Source: Dongia mobilis (lineage in GTDB: Bacteria > Pseudomonadota > Alphaproteobacteria > Dongiales > Dongiaceae). From it: a stretch of DNA of 64,000 nucleotides. Each line of letters opens with the position of its first letter. Positions within the stretch are counted from its first letter, which is position 1. The position numbers and the translations under genes were made by a program. Of the stretch, positions 24,906 through 34,418 are shown one piece after another. The DNA lies in assembly GCF_004363235.1 (NCBI RefSeq), contig NZ_SNYW01000010.1, forward strand, positions 240,968 to 304,967, in the 5' to 3' direction. The notes below the pieces were generated by a model. It did not search any database. It was not told the DNA's origin and was given only the letters and a program-made list of their open reading frames with translations.

Positions 24906-26123
24906 ATGTCAGGACCGCTCGCGGGCATCCGCGTCTTCGATCTCAGCCGCATCCTTGCCGGCCCCACCGCGACGCAGATCCTGGGCGACCTTGGCGCCGA
25001 TATCATCAAGATCGAGCGGCCGGGGGCCGGCGACGATACCCGCAAATGGGGCCCGCCCTTCGTCAAGGACGCCGCCGGCCATGATACCAGCGAAAGCGGC
25101 TATTACCTTTCGATCAACCGCAACAAGCGCTCGGTGACGCTCGACGTCGGCAAGCCCGAGGGGCAGGAGATCGCCAAGCGCCTGATCGCCCGCTGCGACA
25201 TCTTCGTCGAGAATTTCAAGGTCGGCGACATGGCGCGCTACGGCCTCGCCTATGACCAGATCAAATACGACTATCCGCGCCTGATCTACTGTTCGATCAC
25301 CGGATTCGGCCAGACCGGCCCCTATGCCAAACTGGCTGGCTACGACTTCCTCGCCCAGGGCATGGGCGGCATCATGAGCGTCACCGGCGATCCCGACGGC
25401 CAGCCGACCAAGGTCGGCGTCGCCATCACCGATATCGTCTGCGGCATCTATTCCACGGTGGCGATCCTTGCTGCCCTGCATCATCGCCAGGTCTCGGGCC
25501 GCGGCCAGTTCTGCGACATGAGCCTCTTGGATTCCCAGGTCGGCTATCTTGCCAATATCGGCCTTCACTACCTCACTTCGGGCGAGGTGCCGAAGCGCCT
25601 CGGCAACGAGCATCCCAACATCGTCCCCTATTCCGTGGTGCGCTGTGCCGATGGCTTCTTCATCCTCGCCGTCGGCAATGACAGCCAGTTCGAGAAATTC
25701 TGCGACTTCGCCGGCGTCCCTCAATGGGCCAAGGACGAGCGCTTTTCGACCAACCCGGCGCGCGTGCGCAACCGGCGCCTCATCTACCAGATGATCAATG
25801 AACTCACCGAGAAGCAGCCGCAGAAATACTGGATCGACGGGCTGGGGGCGCTGGGCGTCCCCGTGGGGCCGGTCAACAATATCGACCAGGTGTTCAATGA
25901 TCCCCAGGTGCTGGCCCGCGAGATGAAGATCTCGATGCCGCATCCGGCCGCCGGCTCCGGCCATGTCGACCTCATCGGCAGCCCGGTCAAGCTCTCCGAA
26001 ACCCCGGTCGACTACCGCCTCGCCCCGCCCACCTGCGGCCAGCACACGGACGAGGTGCTGCGCGAGCTTCTCTCCATGCCCGACGACGAGATCCGGACAT
26101 TGCGGGAGAAGAAGATCATCTAG
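24906..26123 (+). CDS. Class III CoA-transferase (CaiB/BaiF family)
   Basis: A 405-residue enzyme that moves CoA between carboxylic acids. The N-terminus GIRVFDLSRILAGPTATQIL, LGADIIKIERPGAGDDTRKW, YLSINRNKRSVTLDV and YCSITGFGQTGPYAKLAGYD are hallmark blocks. The nucleophilic Asp should be in FCDMSLLDSQVGYL. The acyl group cannot be read from sequence; many relatives in this clade act on branched or dicarboxylic acids (racemase, formyl-CoA or succinyl-CoA transferase types). It lies 68 bp after ruvX and before a palindromic repeat that separates it from pyrB. Confidence 0.92.
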   Translation: MSGPLAGIRVFDLSRILAGPTATQILGDLGADIIKIERPGAGDDTRKWGPPFVKDAAGHDTSESGYYLSINRNKRSVTLDVGKPEGQEIAKRLIARCDIFVENFKVGDMARYGLAYDQIKYDYPRLIYCSITGFGQTGPYAKLAGYDFLAQGMGGIMSVTGDPDGQPTKVGVAITDIVCGIYSTVAILAALHHRQVSGRGQFCDMSLLDSQVGYLANIGLHYLTSGEVPKRLGNEHPNIVPYSVVRCADGFFILAVGNDSQFEKFCDFAGVPQWAKDERFSTNPARVRNRRLIYQMINELTEKQPQKYWIDGLGALGVPVGPVNNIDQVFNDPQVLAREMKISMPHPAAGSGHVDLIGSPVKLSETPVDYRLAPPTCGQHTDEVLRELLSMPDDEIRTLREKKII

Positions 26124-26139
26124 GCGTCCCTACGCCATT

Positions 26140-26224
26140 GTCATGGCCCGCTTCAGGCGGGCCATCCACAGGTTTCCCGAAACATGGCTGAACGCGTGGA
26201 TCCCTCGCCTTCGCAGGGGATGAC
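26140..26224. repeat. Mosaic two-hairpin intergenic repeat, copy 1
   Basis: Begins GTCATGGCCCGC and ends with ATGAC. The left half is a hairpin (GGCCCGC ttca GGCGGGCC) followed by ATCCAC; the right half has GTGGATCC before a CCTCGCC/GCAGGGG hairpin. It belongs to a family with seven full copies and one half copy in this window, all between genes. Confidence 0.85.
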
Positions 26225-26307
26225 GCAGGGAAACGATGTCGACCGGTGTAGCTCCGCACCCAGAATCATTGACGGGCGCCGCCGGGGCCCTATGATGCGC
26301 GCTCGAT

Positions 26308-27270
26308 ATGAGCGCCGAACCCCGCACGCCGACCGCCTTCTTCCCCCACAAGCATTTGCTGGGAATCGAGGGGCTTTCCCCCGCGGAAATCGAACGGTTG
26401 CTGGACCTCGCCAATCATTACGCCGATCTGCCGAAGGACGACACCACCGCCCGCGCCCTGTTGCGCGGCCGCACGGTGATGAACGTCTTCTTCGAGGCCT
26501 CGACCCGCACCCAGACCAGTTTCGAACTGGCGGCCAAGCGCCTCGGCGCCGATGTCACCAACATGTCGGTCAGCACCTCCTCGATCAAGAAGGGCGAGAC
26601 GCTGCTCGATACCGCCATGACGCTCAACGCCATGCGCCCCGACGTGATGGTCGTGCGGCACGGCGATTCCGGTGCCGTCAATCTGCTGTCGCAAAAGGTG
26701 GACGGCGCCGTCATCAATGCCGGCGACGGCCGCCACGAGCATCCGACCCAGGCGCTGCTCGACGCCCTCACCATCCGCCGTCGCCTGGGTCGCCTGCAGG
26801 GCCTGCTGGTCGCCATCTGCGGCGACATCCTGCACAGCCGGGTGGCGCGCTCCAACATCCACCTCCTCACCAAGATGGGGGTGCGCGTGCGCGTGATCGC
26901 CCCCACCACGCTGCTCTCCTCCGGCATCGAGCGCATGGGGGTCGAGGTCTTCACCGATATGAGGAAGGGCCTCAAGGATGTCGACATCGTCATGATGCTG
27001 CGCCTGCAACTGGAGCGCATGCAGGGCGCCTACGTGCCGTCGATCCGCGAATACTTCCATTTCTTCGGCCTCGATTACGACAAGCTCTCGCTGGCCAAGC
27101 CCAATGCGCTCATCATGCATCCGGGTCCGATGAATCGCGGCGTCGAGATCGATTCCGAGGTGGCCGACGACATCAACCGCTCGGTCATCCGCGAGCAGGT
27201 CGAGATGGGTGTCGCCGTGCGCATGGCCTGCCTCGACGCGCTGACCCGCAATTTGCGCGGAGGCAATTGA
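26308..27270 (+). CDS. pyrB: Aspartate carbamoyltransferase catalytic chain
   Basis: A 320-residue enzyme of pyrimidine synthesis that joins carbamoyl phosphate and aspartate. The carbamoyl-phosphate site [33 protein letters not shown] and the aspartate-side motif [16 protein letters not shown] are present and complete. Its stop overlaps the start of the pyrC-like gene (TGATG). In several bacteria the PyrB chain is active only in a complex with a PyrC or PyrC-like partner, which fits this tight linkage. Confidence 0.97.
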   Translation: MSAEPRTPTAFFPHKHLLGIEGLSPAEIERLLDLANHYADLPKDDTTARALLRGRTVMNVFFEASTRTQTSFELAAKRLGADVTNMSVSTSSIKKGETLLDTAMTLNAMRPDVMVVRHGDSGAVNLLSQKVDGAVINAGDGRHEHPTQALLDALTIRRRLGRLQGLLVAICGDILHSRVARSNIHLLTKMGVRVRVIAPTTLLSSGIERMGVEVFTDMRKGLKDVDIVMMLRLQLERMQGAYVPSIREYFHFFGLDYDKLSLAKPNALIMHPGPMNRGVEIDSEVADDINRSVIREQVEMGVAVRMACLDALTRNLRGGN

Positions 27271-28616
27271 TGAGCGCCGCGCCGAAAACACCGAAAAAGC
27301 CCGCCCGGCCGCTGGTTCTGCTGAACGCGCGGATCGTCGACCCGGCCGGCAACCACGACGAACGCGGCGGCATCCTGGTGCTGGACGAGAAGATTGCCGC
27401 CATCGGCCCCGAGGTCACGCGCGACAATGCGCCCACCGAGGCCGAGGTGATCGATTGCGGCGGGAATGTGCTCGCACCCGGCCTCGTCGACATGCGCGTA
27501 CAATTGCGCGAGCCCGGCGACGAGCATCAGGAGACCATCGATACCGGCAGCCTGGCGGCCTCCGCCGGCGGCGTCACCTCCATGGTCTGCCTGCCCAATA
27601 CCAATCCCATCATCGACGACGTGGCCGGGGTCGAATACATCGCAAGGCGCGCGCGCGAGACCAAGCGCGCCAAGATCTATTGCTACGGCGCCCTCACCCA
27701 GGGGCTCGAGGGCAAGGATCTGGTCGAAATGGGCCTGCTGGCCGAGTGCGGCGCGCTCGGCTTTACCGATGCTCTCCAGGCCGTCGCCGACGTAATGGTC
27801 ATGCGTCGCGCCCTCACCTATGCGCGCAACTTCGATCTTCTCATCGTGCAGCATCCGGAGGAGCCGCGCCTGGCCGCCGGCGGCGCCATGAATAATGGCG
27901 AACTGGCAACCAGGCTGGGCCTTCCCGGCATTCCCGCCTGCGCCGAGGTGATGATGATCGAACGCGACCTGCATCTGGTGCGCATGTCGGGGGCGCGCTA
28001 TCACGTCGCCCATGTCTCCACCGCCGCCGCGGTGGAGGCGATCCGGCGCGCCAAGCAGGAGGGGCTGCGCGTCACCTGCGACACCGCCCCGCCCTATTTC
28101 TCGCTGAACGAGAACGAGATCGGCGACTACCGCACCTTCGCCAGATTGTCGCCGCCGCTGCGTGGCGAGAGCGACCGGCGGGCCATCGCCGCCGCCATCG
28201 CCGAAGGCGTCATCGACTGCATCGCCAGCGACCACGCGCCCCACGATGTCGAGAGCAAGCGCGTGCCCTTCGTCCAGGCCGCCGCCGGCATCGTCGGGCT
28301 GGAGACACTGCTTCCCGTCAGCCTCGAGCTCTATCACAAGGGTTCGGTCTCGCTGCTGCATCTGCTGAAATGCCTGACCAGCCGGCCGGCGGAGATCCTT
28401 GGCCTGCCCCAGGGCCGCATCGCCAAGGGCGCGCCCGCCGACCTGGTGCTGATCGACCTCGACCGCCCGCACCGCGTCGATGTGGCGGGATTCAGGAGCA
28501 AGTCGAAGAACTCGCCCTATGACGGCCGGCCGGTGCAGGGCATGGTGCTTCGCACCTTCGTCGACGGCCGCCAGGTGTTCGGTCAACAGGTCTTCGCCCA
28601 GCAGGGACGCAACTGA
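27270..28616 (+). CDS. pyrC: Dihydroorotase-like protein, probably non-catalytic PyrC'
   Basis: A 448-residue class I dihydroorotase relative of the amidohydrolase fold. In active enzymes the first strand carries D-x-H-x-H; here residues 74-78 read DMRVQ, so both metal-binding histidines are replaced (R76, Q78). Other conserved stretches remain: LREPGDEHQETIDTG, QHPEEPRLAAGG, YHVAHVSTAAAV and IASDHAPHD. This is the state known for PyrC' of Pseudomonas, which has no dihydroorotase activity and serves as a structural partner of PyrB. GCGGAGG precedes the ATG, which overlaps the pyrB stop; its own stop overlaps plsY. An active dihydroorotase should be encoded elsewhere. The in-frame sequence upstream of 27270 is a shadow of pyrB. 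Confidence 0.9.
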   Translation: MSAAPKTPKKPARPLVLLNARIVDPAGNHDERGGILVLDEKIAAIGPEVTRDNAPTEAEVIDCGGNVLAPGLVDMRVQLREPGDEHQETIDTGSLAASAGGVTSMVCLPNTNPIIDDVAGVEYIARRARETKRAKIYCYGALTQGLEGKDLVEMGLLAECGALGFTDALQAVADVMVMRRALTYARNFDLLIVQHPEEPRLAAGGAMNNGELATRLGLPGIPACAEVMMIERDLHLVRMSGARYHVAHVSTAAAVEAIRRAKQEGLRVTCDTAPPYFSLNENEIGDYRTFARLSPPLRGESDRRAIAAAIAEGVIDCIASDHAPHDVESKRVPFVQAAAGIVGLETLLPVSLELYHKGSVSLLHLLKCLTSRPAEILGLPQGRIAKGAPADLVLIDLDRPHRVDVAGFRSKSKNSPYDGRPVQGMVLRTFVDGRQVFGQQVFAQQGRN

Positions 28617-29239
28617 TGGAGATGTTCGGCCTCGCCGGCATTCCCGCGTGGCAGATCGCCGTTGCCGCGCTTTTCGGTTATCTCCTCGGCTCGATTCCCT
28701 TCGGCTTGGTGCTGACCCGCGCCTTCGGCCTCGGCGACATCCGCAAGATCGGCTCCGGCAATATCGGCGCCACCAATGTGCTGCGCACCGGCAACAAGCC
28801 GGTTGCGCTGGCGACACTGCTGCTCGACAGCGGCAAGGGGGCGGCCGCTGCCCTCATCGCCGCGCAATGGTCGCCGAGCCTGGGCGTCATCGCCGGTGCC
28901 GCCGCGCTGCTCGGCCACCTCTATCCTGTCTGGCTCGGCTTCAAGGGCGGCAAGGGTGTGGCCACGACGCTGGGCACGCTGCTCGCGGTCAACTGGATGG
29001 TGGGTGTTGGTGCCTGCCTCACCTGGCTGGTCGTCGCCCTTCTCTTCCGCATCTCCTCGCTCTCGGCGCTGGTCGCCGTGGCGCTTTCGATCCTTTACGC
29101 CTGGTATCTCGGCACGCCGGCGGAAATGGCCTTCACCCTCCTCGCCACCGCCCTCGTCTGGCTGCGCCACCACGAGAATATCCGTCGCCTGCTCAAGGGC
29201 GAGGAACCCCGGATCGGCAAGAAGAAGAAGAGCGCCTGA
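28616..29239 (+). CDS. plsY: Acyl-phosphate glycerol-3-phosphate acyltransferase
   Basis: A 207-residue inner-membrane enzyme that transfers an acyl group from acyl phosphate to glycerol-3-phosphate, the first step of phospholipid synthesis. It has about five membrane helices, the conserved loops GSIPFGLVL, KIGSGNIGATNVLRTGN and GFKGGKGVATTLGTLL, and a basic C-terminus GKKKKSA. The start ATG overlaps the stop of pyrC by one base (TGATG), so it is translationally coupled to the pyr genes. Confidence 0.97.
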   Translation: MEMFGLAGIPAWQIAVAALFGYLLGSIPFGLVLTRAFGLGDIRKIGSGNIGATNVLRTGNKPVALATLLLDSGKGAAAALIAAQWSPSLGVIAGAAALLGHLYPVWLGFKGGKGVATTLGTLLAVNWMVGVGACLTWLVVALLFRISSLSALVAVALSILYAWYLGTPAEMAFTLLATALVWLRHHENIRRLLKGEEPRIGKKKKSA

Positions 29240-29336
29240 CGACGCGTCGTATTGCCGGCATTGATTGTCGCAATGCAACGACGCCAATCCCCGTTCACGA
29301 TTGATTCCGATTTGGCAGCCCCCTAGGCTGGCCGCC

Positions 29337-30482
29337 ATGTCCGCCCCGCCCCGTCCGCTCACCGACCAGGAACGCCTCGACTGGCTGCGCCTTGCGCGCA
29401 GTGAGAATGTCGGTCCCAGCACCTTCCGCCGCCTGCTCGAGCGCTTCGGCAGGGCAGGCAAGGCATTGGAGCGCCTGCCGGATCTTGCCCGCCGCGGCGG
29501 GCGCAAGCTGATCTACCGCCCCTACCCGGCCGAGGCCGCGCTGGCCGAGTTGGAGCGCCTGGCCTCGCTCGGTGCCCGGGCACTCGCCTGGTGCGAGCCG
29601 GATTATCCACCGGCCCTGCGCGCGACCGATGGCGCCCCGCCCGTCGTCACGGTGAAGGGACGGAGCGACCTCCTCGCCGAACCGGTCAGAATTGCCATCG
29701 TCGGTGCCCGCAATGCCTCGGCCAATGGCCGCCGCATCGCGCAGGACATGGCCCGCGACCTCGCCACGGCAGGCGCCGTGGTGGTCTCCGGCATGGCGCG
29801 CGGCATCGACACGGCGGCGCATCAGGGCGCTTTCCAGGCGAAAGGCGGCGGCACCATTGCCGTGGTTGCTGGCGGCATCGACGTGCTCTACCCGCCGGAA
29901 AATGCCGCCCTGTTCGAGCGCCTCGGCCAGGAGGGGCTGATCGTCGCCGAGATGCCGCCGGGAACCGAGCCCATGGCCCGCTATTTCCCACGCCGCAACC
30001 GGATCATCGCCGGCCTCTCCGGCGCCGTGGTGGTGGTTGAGGCGGCGCTGAAATCCGGCTCCCTCATCACCGCCCGCTTCGCCAACGAGCAGGGGCGCGA
30101 GATCCTGGCCGTACCCGGCTCGCCGCTCGATCCGCGCTGCCGCGGTTCCAACCATCTCATCCGCCAGGGGGCACTGCTGGTCGAAGATGCCGCACAGGTG
30201 CTGGAGGCCCTGAGTGGGATCAAATTCTTAGAAACACCCTTGCCACCCGACCTTCAAAATGACGCTCAACATCCTGATTCAGAAATAGAAATATCGGCCG
30301 GGCAGACGCGCGACATGATCCTGTCTCTGCTGGGCCCCAGCCCGGTTGAGGTTGACGAATTGCTCCGTCAGTGTCATTGCTCCGCTCCCGTTATGGGTAT
30401 GGTGCTGCTGGAATTGGATCTGGCGGGCCGCCTGGAACGCCACCCCGGCAACCGGATTTCCCTGTTGGCGCCGGCGTCCTGA
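29337..30482 (+). CDS. dprA: DNA-processing protein DprA
   Basis: A 381-residue DprA/Smf protein, which binds incoming single-stranded DNA and loads RecA during natural transformation. An N-terminal helical domain is followed by the Rossmann-like core (IAIVGARNASANGRRIAQD, VVSGMARGIDTAAHQGAF, FPRRNRIIAGLSGAVVVVEA, SGSLITARFANEQGREILAV) and a C-terminal winged helix (about residues 310-375). Start at the ATG at 29337. The linker coded at about 30215-30300 is clearly more AT-rich than the rest (KFLETPLPPDLQNDAQHPDS), suggesting a loosely constrained insert. topA follows 64 bp later. Confidence 0.96.
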   Translation: MSAPPRPLTDQERLDWLRLARSENVGPSTFRRLLERFGRAGKALERLPDLARRGGRKLIYRPYPAEAALAELERLASLGARALAWCEPDYPPALRATDGAPPVVTVKGRSDLLAEPVRIAIVGARNASANGRRIAQDMARDLATAGAVVVSGMARGIDTAAHQGAFQAKGGGTIAVVAGGIDVLYPPENAALFERLGQEGLIVAEMPPGTEPMARYFPRRNRIIAGLSGAVVVVEAALKSGSLITARFANEQGREILAVPGSPLDPRCRGSNHLIRQGALLVEDAAQVLEALSGIKFLETPLPPDLQNDAQHPDSEIEISAGQTRDMILSLLGPSPVEVDELLRQCHCSAPVMGMVLLELDLAGRLERHPGNRISLLAPAS

Positions 30483-30546
30483 AGGGTCATCGTTCCGGCT
30501 CTGTACCCGCGCATGTTGATTGATTAATTATCCCGAAAGCGGGTCC

Positions 30547-33285
30547 ATGAAGGTCGTTGTCGTCGAATCCCCCGCCAAGGCCAAGACCATCAACAAGTAT
30601 CTGGGTAGCGACTATCACGTGCTGGCCTCCTTCGGCCATGTACGCGATCTGCCCGCCAAGGACGGCTCGGTCCGTCCGGACGAAGACTTCGCCATGACCT
30701 GGGACGCTGAGGGGCGCGGCGCCAAGCAGATCCGGGAAATCGCAGCCGCCGCCGCCAAGGCCGACATGCTGCTGCTGGCGACCGACCCCGATCGCGAGGG
30801 CGAGGCAATCTCTTGGCATCTGGAACAGGAATTGAAGGCCAAGAAGAACCTGGCCAAGCTGCCCATGGCCCGGGTTGCCTTCAACGAGATCACCAAGCGC
30901 GCGGTGCTGGAAGCCATCGCCAATCCGCGCCAGATCGACCAGGAACTGGTCGATGCCTATCTCGCCCGCCGCGCCCTCGACTACCTCGTCGGCTTCACCC
31001 TGTCGCCGATCCTCTGGCGCAAGATGCCGGGCAGCCGCTCGGCCGGCCGCGTGCAATCGGTTGCCCTGCGCATCATTTGCGAGCGCGAGGCCGAGATCGA
31101 AGCCTTCCGGCCCCAGGAATACTGGACCATCGAGGCGGTCTTCACGGCGCCGGACGGCCAGGAATTCACTGCGCGCCTGACGCATCTCGACGGCAAGAAG
31201 CTCGACAAGTTCGACCTTAAGGACCAAGCCGCGGCCGAGGCCGCCGTTGCCAGGGTCAGCGCCGGCGCGCCCTTCAAGGTCAGCTCGGTCGAGCGCAAAT
31301 CGGTACGGCGCAACCCGTTCCCGCCCTTCATCACCTCGACCCTGCAGCAGGAGGCCTCGCGCAAGCTGGGCTTCGGCGCCGCCCAGACCATGAAGGTCGC
31401 CCAGCGCCTCTATGAGGGCGTCGATCTCGATGGCGAGACGGTCGGCCTCATCACCTATATGCGTACCGATGGTGTCACCCTCAGCCAGGATGCCATTAAT
31501 GCCGGCCGCAAGCTGATTTCCGAGCAATACGGCCAGAAATACCTGCCGGCCGCACCCCGTATATATAGGAGTGCCGCGAAGAACGCCCAGGAGGCCCACG
31601 AGGCCATCCGCCCGACCGACCTCTTCCGCCGGCCGGAACATGTCCGGCGCTATCTGCGCGACGACGAGTTCCGCCTCTACGACCTCATCTGGAAGCGCAC
31701 CCTGGCCTCGCAGATGGAAAGCGCCGAACTAGACCAGGTCGCCATCGACACCGCCTCGGCCGACGGCCGTCAGGTGCTGCGCACCACCGGCTCCATCGTC
31801 ACATTCGACGGCTTCCTGACACTCTATCAGGAGGACCGCGACGACCCGGTTGAGGATGACGATGCCGGCCGCCGCCTGCCGAAACTGAAGCAGGGCGATG
31901 GCGTCGCCGCCAAGGGCGTCAAGCCCGAACAGCATTTTACCCAGCCGCCGCCCCGCTATTCCGAGGCGTCGCTGATCAAGCGCCTCGAGGAACTCGGCAT
32001 CGGCCGGCCGTCCACCTATACTTCGATCCTGCAGACGCTGGAGGACCGCGCCTATGTGCGGATCGACAAGAAGCGCCTGGTTCCGGAGGATCGCGGCCGA
32101 CTGGTGACGGCCTTCCTAACCAATTTCTTCGACCGCTATGTCCAGTACGGCTTCACCGCCGATCTCGAGACCAAGCTCGACGACATTTCCGGCGGCCGTG
32201 CCCGCTGGAAGGATGTGCTGGCCGAATTCTGGAACGACTTCGCCCATCTCCACCAGTCGGGAGACACGCCGGGCGGCAAGCTGCCCTCGATGCAGGAGGC
32301 GGTGGCCTTCCTCGACAAGGGCATCGGCACGCGTTCGGTGGTGATCGACGCGCTCAACGAGGCGCTGGCGCCGCATTTCTTCCCGGATCTCGGCAACGGC
32401 AAGGCGCCCCGCGCCTGCCCCGCCTGCTCCGGCGGCGAGCTTGGCATCAAGCTGGCGAAGAACGGCGCCTTCATCGGCTGCTCGAACTATCCCGAATGCC
32501 GCTATACCAAGCCCCTGGCTGTGCAGACCGAGGAAGAGATCGCCGCCGGTTCGGCCGGCCCGGCCGAGCTCGGCCAGGATGACCAGGGCCGCGCCATCAC
32601 GCTGCGCAAGGGACCCTATGGCTTCTACGTGCAATTGGGCGAGGACGAGAATGGCGTCAAGCCGAAGCGCGTCTCGCTGCCCCGCGGCATGCAGCCCAAC
32701 GACGTGACGCTGGAGATCGCGCAGAAGCTGTTGAGCCTGCCGCGCACCATTGGCATGCATCCCGAGACGACCAAGCCGATCCTAGCCGGCATCGGCCGCT
32801 TCGGTCCCTATCTCAACCATGACGGCAAGTTCAAATCGATCCCGAAGGACGATGACGTGCTGACCATCGGCATGAACCGTGCCGTGGAATTGCTGGCGCA
32901 GGAAAGCAAGGGCCGCGGCCGCGGCCAGGCCGCCCCCGGCAAGGAAATCGGCAAGCATCCGGAAACCGGCGAGACGGTGACGCTGCACGACGGCAAGTAT
33001 GGCCATTACGTGAAGATGGGTGCGGTCAATGCGACCCTGCCCAAATCCGTGGAAGCCGGTGCGATCACGCTTCCCGAGGCCCTCGCCCTGATCGCCGAAC
33101 GCATCGCCAAGGGCGGCGGCAAGGGCAGGAAGGCGGCACCCAAATCTGCCGCCAAGAAAACGGCCGCCAAGAAAGTTGCCGCCAAGAAGACCGCGCCCAA
33201 GGAAACCGCGCCGAAGGTCGCCGCCCCCAAGGCTGCCAAAAAGGCCGCGAAGAAAGCGGCCTCCAAGGCAAAGAAAAAGGCCTGA
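30547..33285 (+). CDS. topA: DNA topoisomerase I
   Basis: A 912-residue type IA topoisomerase that relaxes negative supercoils. The TOPRIM domain begins MKVVVVESPAKAKTINKYLG and includes LLLATDPDREGEAISWHL. The active-site tyrosine is in VGLITYMRTDGVTLS. One C4 zinc ribbon lies at about residues 621-650 (ACPACSGGELGIKL ... GCSNYPECRY), followed by further repeats without cysteines and a long Lys/Ala tail (KKTAAKKVAAKKTAPKE) likely to bind DNA. A codon run ATA-TAT-AGG-AGT at 31561-31572 is unusual for this GC-rich genome. A mosaic palindromic repeat follows the stop. Confidence 0.98.
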   Translation: MKVVVVESPAKAKTINKYLGSDYHVLASFGHVRDLPAKDGSVRPDEDFAMTWDAEGRGAKQIREIAAAAAKADMLLLATDPDREGEAISWHLEQELKAKKNLAKLPMARVAFNEITKRAVLEAIANPRQIDQELVDAYLARRALDYLVGFTLSPILWRKMPGSRSAGRVQSVALRIICEREAEIEAFRPQEYWTIEAVFTAPDGQEFTARLTHLDGKKLDKFDLKDQAAAEAAVARVSAGAPFKVSSVERKSVRRNPFPPFITSTLQQEASRKLGFGAAQTMKVAQRLYEGVDLDGETVGLITYMRTDGVTLSQDAINAGRKLISEQYGQKYLPAAPRIYRSAAKNAQEAHEAIRPTDLFRRPEHVRRYLRDDEFRLYDLIWKRTLASQMESAELDQVAIDTASADGRQVLRTTGSIVTFDGFLTLYQEDRDDPVEDDDAGRRLPKLKQGDGVAAKGVKPEQHFTQPPPRYSEASLIKRLEELGIGRPSTYTSILQTLEDRAYVRIDKKRLVPEDRGRLVTAFLTNFFDRYVQYGFTADLETKLDDISGGRARWKDVLAEFWNDFAHLHQSGDTPGGKLPSMQEAVAFLDKGIGTRSVVIDALNEALAPHFFPDLGNGKAPRACPACSGGELGIKLAKNGAFIGCSNYPECRYTKPLAVQTEEEIAAGSAGPAELGQDDQGRAITLRKGPYGFYVQLGEDENGVKPKRVSLPRGMQPNDVTLEIAQKLLSLPRTIGMHPETTKPILAGIGRFGPYLNHDGKFKSIPKDDDVLTIGMNRAVELLAQESKGRGRGQAAPGKEIGKHPETGETVTLHDGKYGHYVKMGAVNATLPKSVEAGAITLPEALALIAERIAKGGGKGRKAAPKSAAKKTAAKKVAAKKTAPKETAPKVAAPKAAKKAAKKAASKAKKKA

Positions 33286-33297
33286 GCCGTTTCCATC

Positions 33298-33385
33298 GTC
33301 ATCCCCCGCTTTAGGCGGGGGATCCACGAGTTGCCTTTTCAGTTGCCGCCAAGCTCGTGGATGGCCCGCCTTCGCGGGCCATGAC
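33298..33385. repeat. Mosaic two-hairpin intergenic repeat, copy 2
   Basis: GTCATCCCCCGC ... GGCGGGGGATCCACGAGTT, a short spacer, then CTCGTGGATGGCCCGCC ... GGCGGGCC-like hairpin ending CATGAC. It fills the gap between the convergent topA and panE genes and may double as a terminator. The two halves carry different hairpin sequences. Confidence 0.9.
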
Positions 33386-33440
33386 AATCAGTATGGCTGG
33401 CGATAAGGCTGGTCGTGTTCGCGGTCGAACTTGAAATACC

Positions 33441-34385
33441 CTAGCTCAACCCACCCCTGACCCGCCGCGCCTCATAGGTCTGCAGCGCGCAATAGGCGAT
33501 GCGCAGCAGGCTGGCATCGTGGCCGAAATCATGGGCGCGGCGATACATGTCGCCGATGATGTGGTCGGCCTCGGCCGGATTGCCGCGCTCGATGTCGCGC
33601 AGCATCGAGGCCATGAAGGTGGAGCCGGGCGACAGCAGCAGCTGGCGGACCGAAGCCAGATAATCGGCGCGCGGCGGATAGCCGCTCTCGGTGGCGACGG
33701 CGATGGCCTCGTGCAGCATTTCCTCGATCAGTTCGTGCCCCTCGCGCGCGGCCAGCACGTCGCCGACCGCACCGCGCATCAGCGTGGTGATGCCGGCCAG
33801 CGTGCCAATCATCACCCATTTGTCCCACAATGCCTGGTCGACCGGGTCCTGCAGGACCGAGGTGAAGCTGGCCTTGGCGCCGAGCTCGGCCAGCGTGCTC
33901 AGCACCTGCTGGCGGCGCACATCGGCCGGAAAATCCTCGAACGGCCCGAACACCATGCGCGCGAACTTGCTCTTGTGCAGGACGTCGCCCTCCGGCGAGA
34001 GCGTCGCCTCGATCTGGCACATGCCGCCGATCAGCGCGTCGGATCCGAAGCGGTTCCTGAGATCGTCATTGTGCCGCATGCCGTTGAGCAGCGGCAGCAG
34101 CACGGCCCCCTTCGCGACATGGGGTGCCACGGCTTCGATTGCCTGGCCTAGGTCATAGGCCTTGCACGCCACCACGACCAGGTCGAACGCCTCGCCACCG
34201 GCCTGCGCGATCGTCTTTGCCCGGATATTGGCGTCGCCCAGCGGGCTCTTGATGACCAGTCCGCGCGCGGCCAATTGCTGCGCCCTGCCGGCACGCACCT
34301 GGAAAGTGACATCGCCCCCCGCCTCGATCAGCCGCCCGCCGAAATACCCCCCGACGGCGCCCGCCCCCAGAAACAGAATCTTCAT
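33441..34385 (-). CDS. panE: 2-dehydropantoate 2-reductase family protein
   Basis: A 314-residue NADPH-dependent reductase of the ApbA/PanE family, which makes pantoate for coenzyme A. The nucleotide-binding start MKILFLGAGAVGGYFGGRLI, VACKAYDLGQAIEAVAPHV, LPLLNGMRHNDDLRNRF and the C-terminal ERGNPAEADHIIGDM, with the family's usual Glu, are present. Members of this family are often duplicated with other keto-acid roles, so the pantoate role is likely but not certain. Start at the ATG at 34385; a GTG nine bases upstream is also possible. It is divergent from the TfoX-C gene. Confidence 0.88.
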   Translation of the reverse strand: MKILFLGAGAVGGYFGGRLIEAGGDVTFQVRAGRAQQLAARGLVIKSPLGDANIRAKTIAQAGGEAFDLVVVACKAYDLGQAIEAVAPHVAKGAVLLPLLNGMRHNDDLRNRFGSDALIGGMCQIEATLSPEGDVLHKSKFARMVFGPFEDFPADVRRQQVLSTLAELGAKASFTSVLQDPVDQALWDKWVMIGTLAGITTLMRGAVGDVLAAREGHELIEEMLHEAIAVATESGYPPRADYLASVRQLLLSPGSTFMASMLRDIERGNPAEADHIIGDMYRRAHDFGHDASLLRIAYCALQTYEARRVRGGLS

Positions 34386-34418
34386 ATGCCCCACCCTCTT
34401 CCATTAGAGTGATCGATC

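Noticed and set aside
26184..27269. N-terminal extension of the pyrC-like frame
   Set aside because: It overlaps pyrB in another phase and is Arg-rich. The ATG at 27270 has a good ribosome site.
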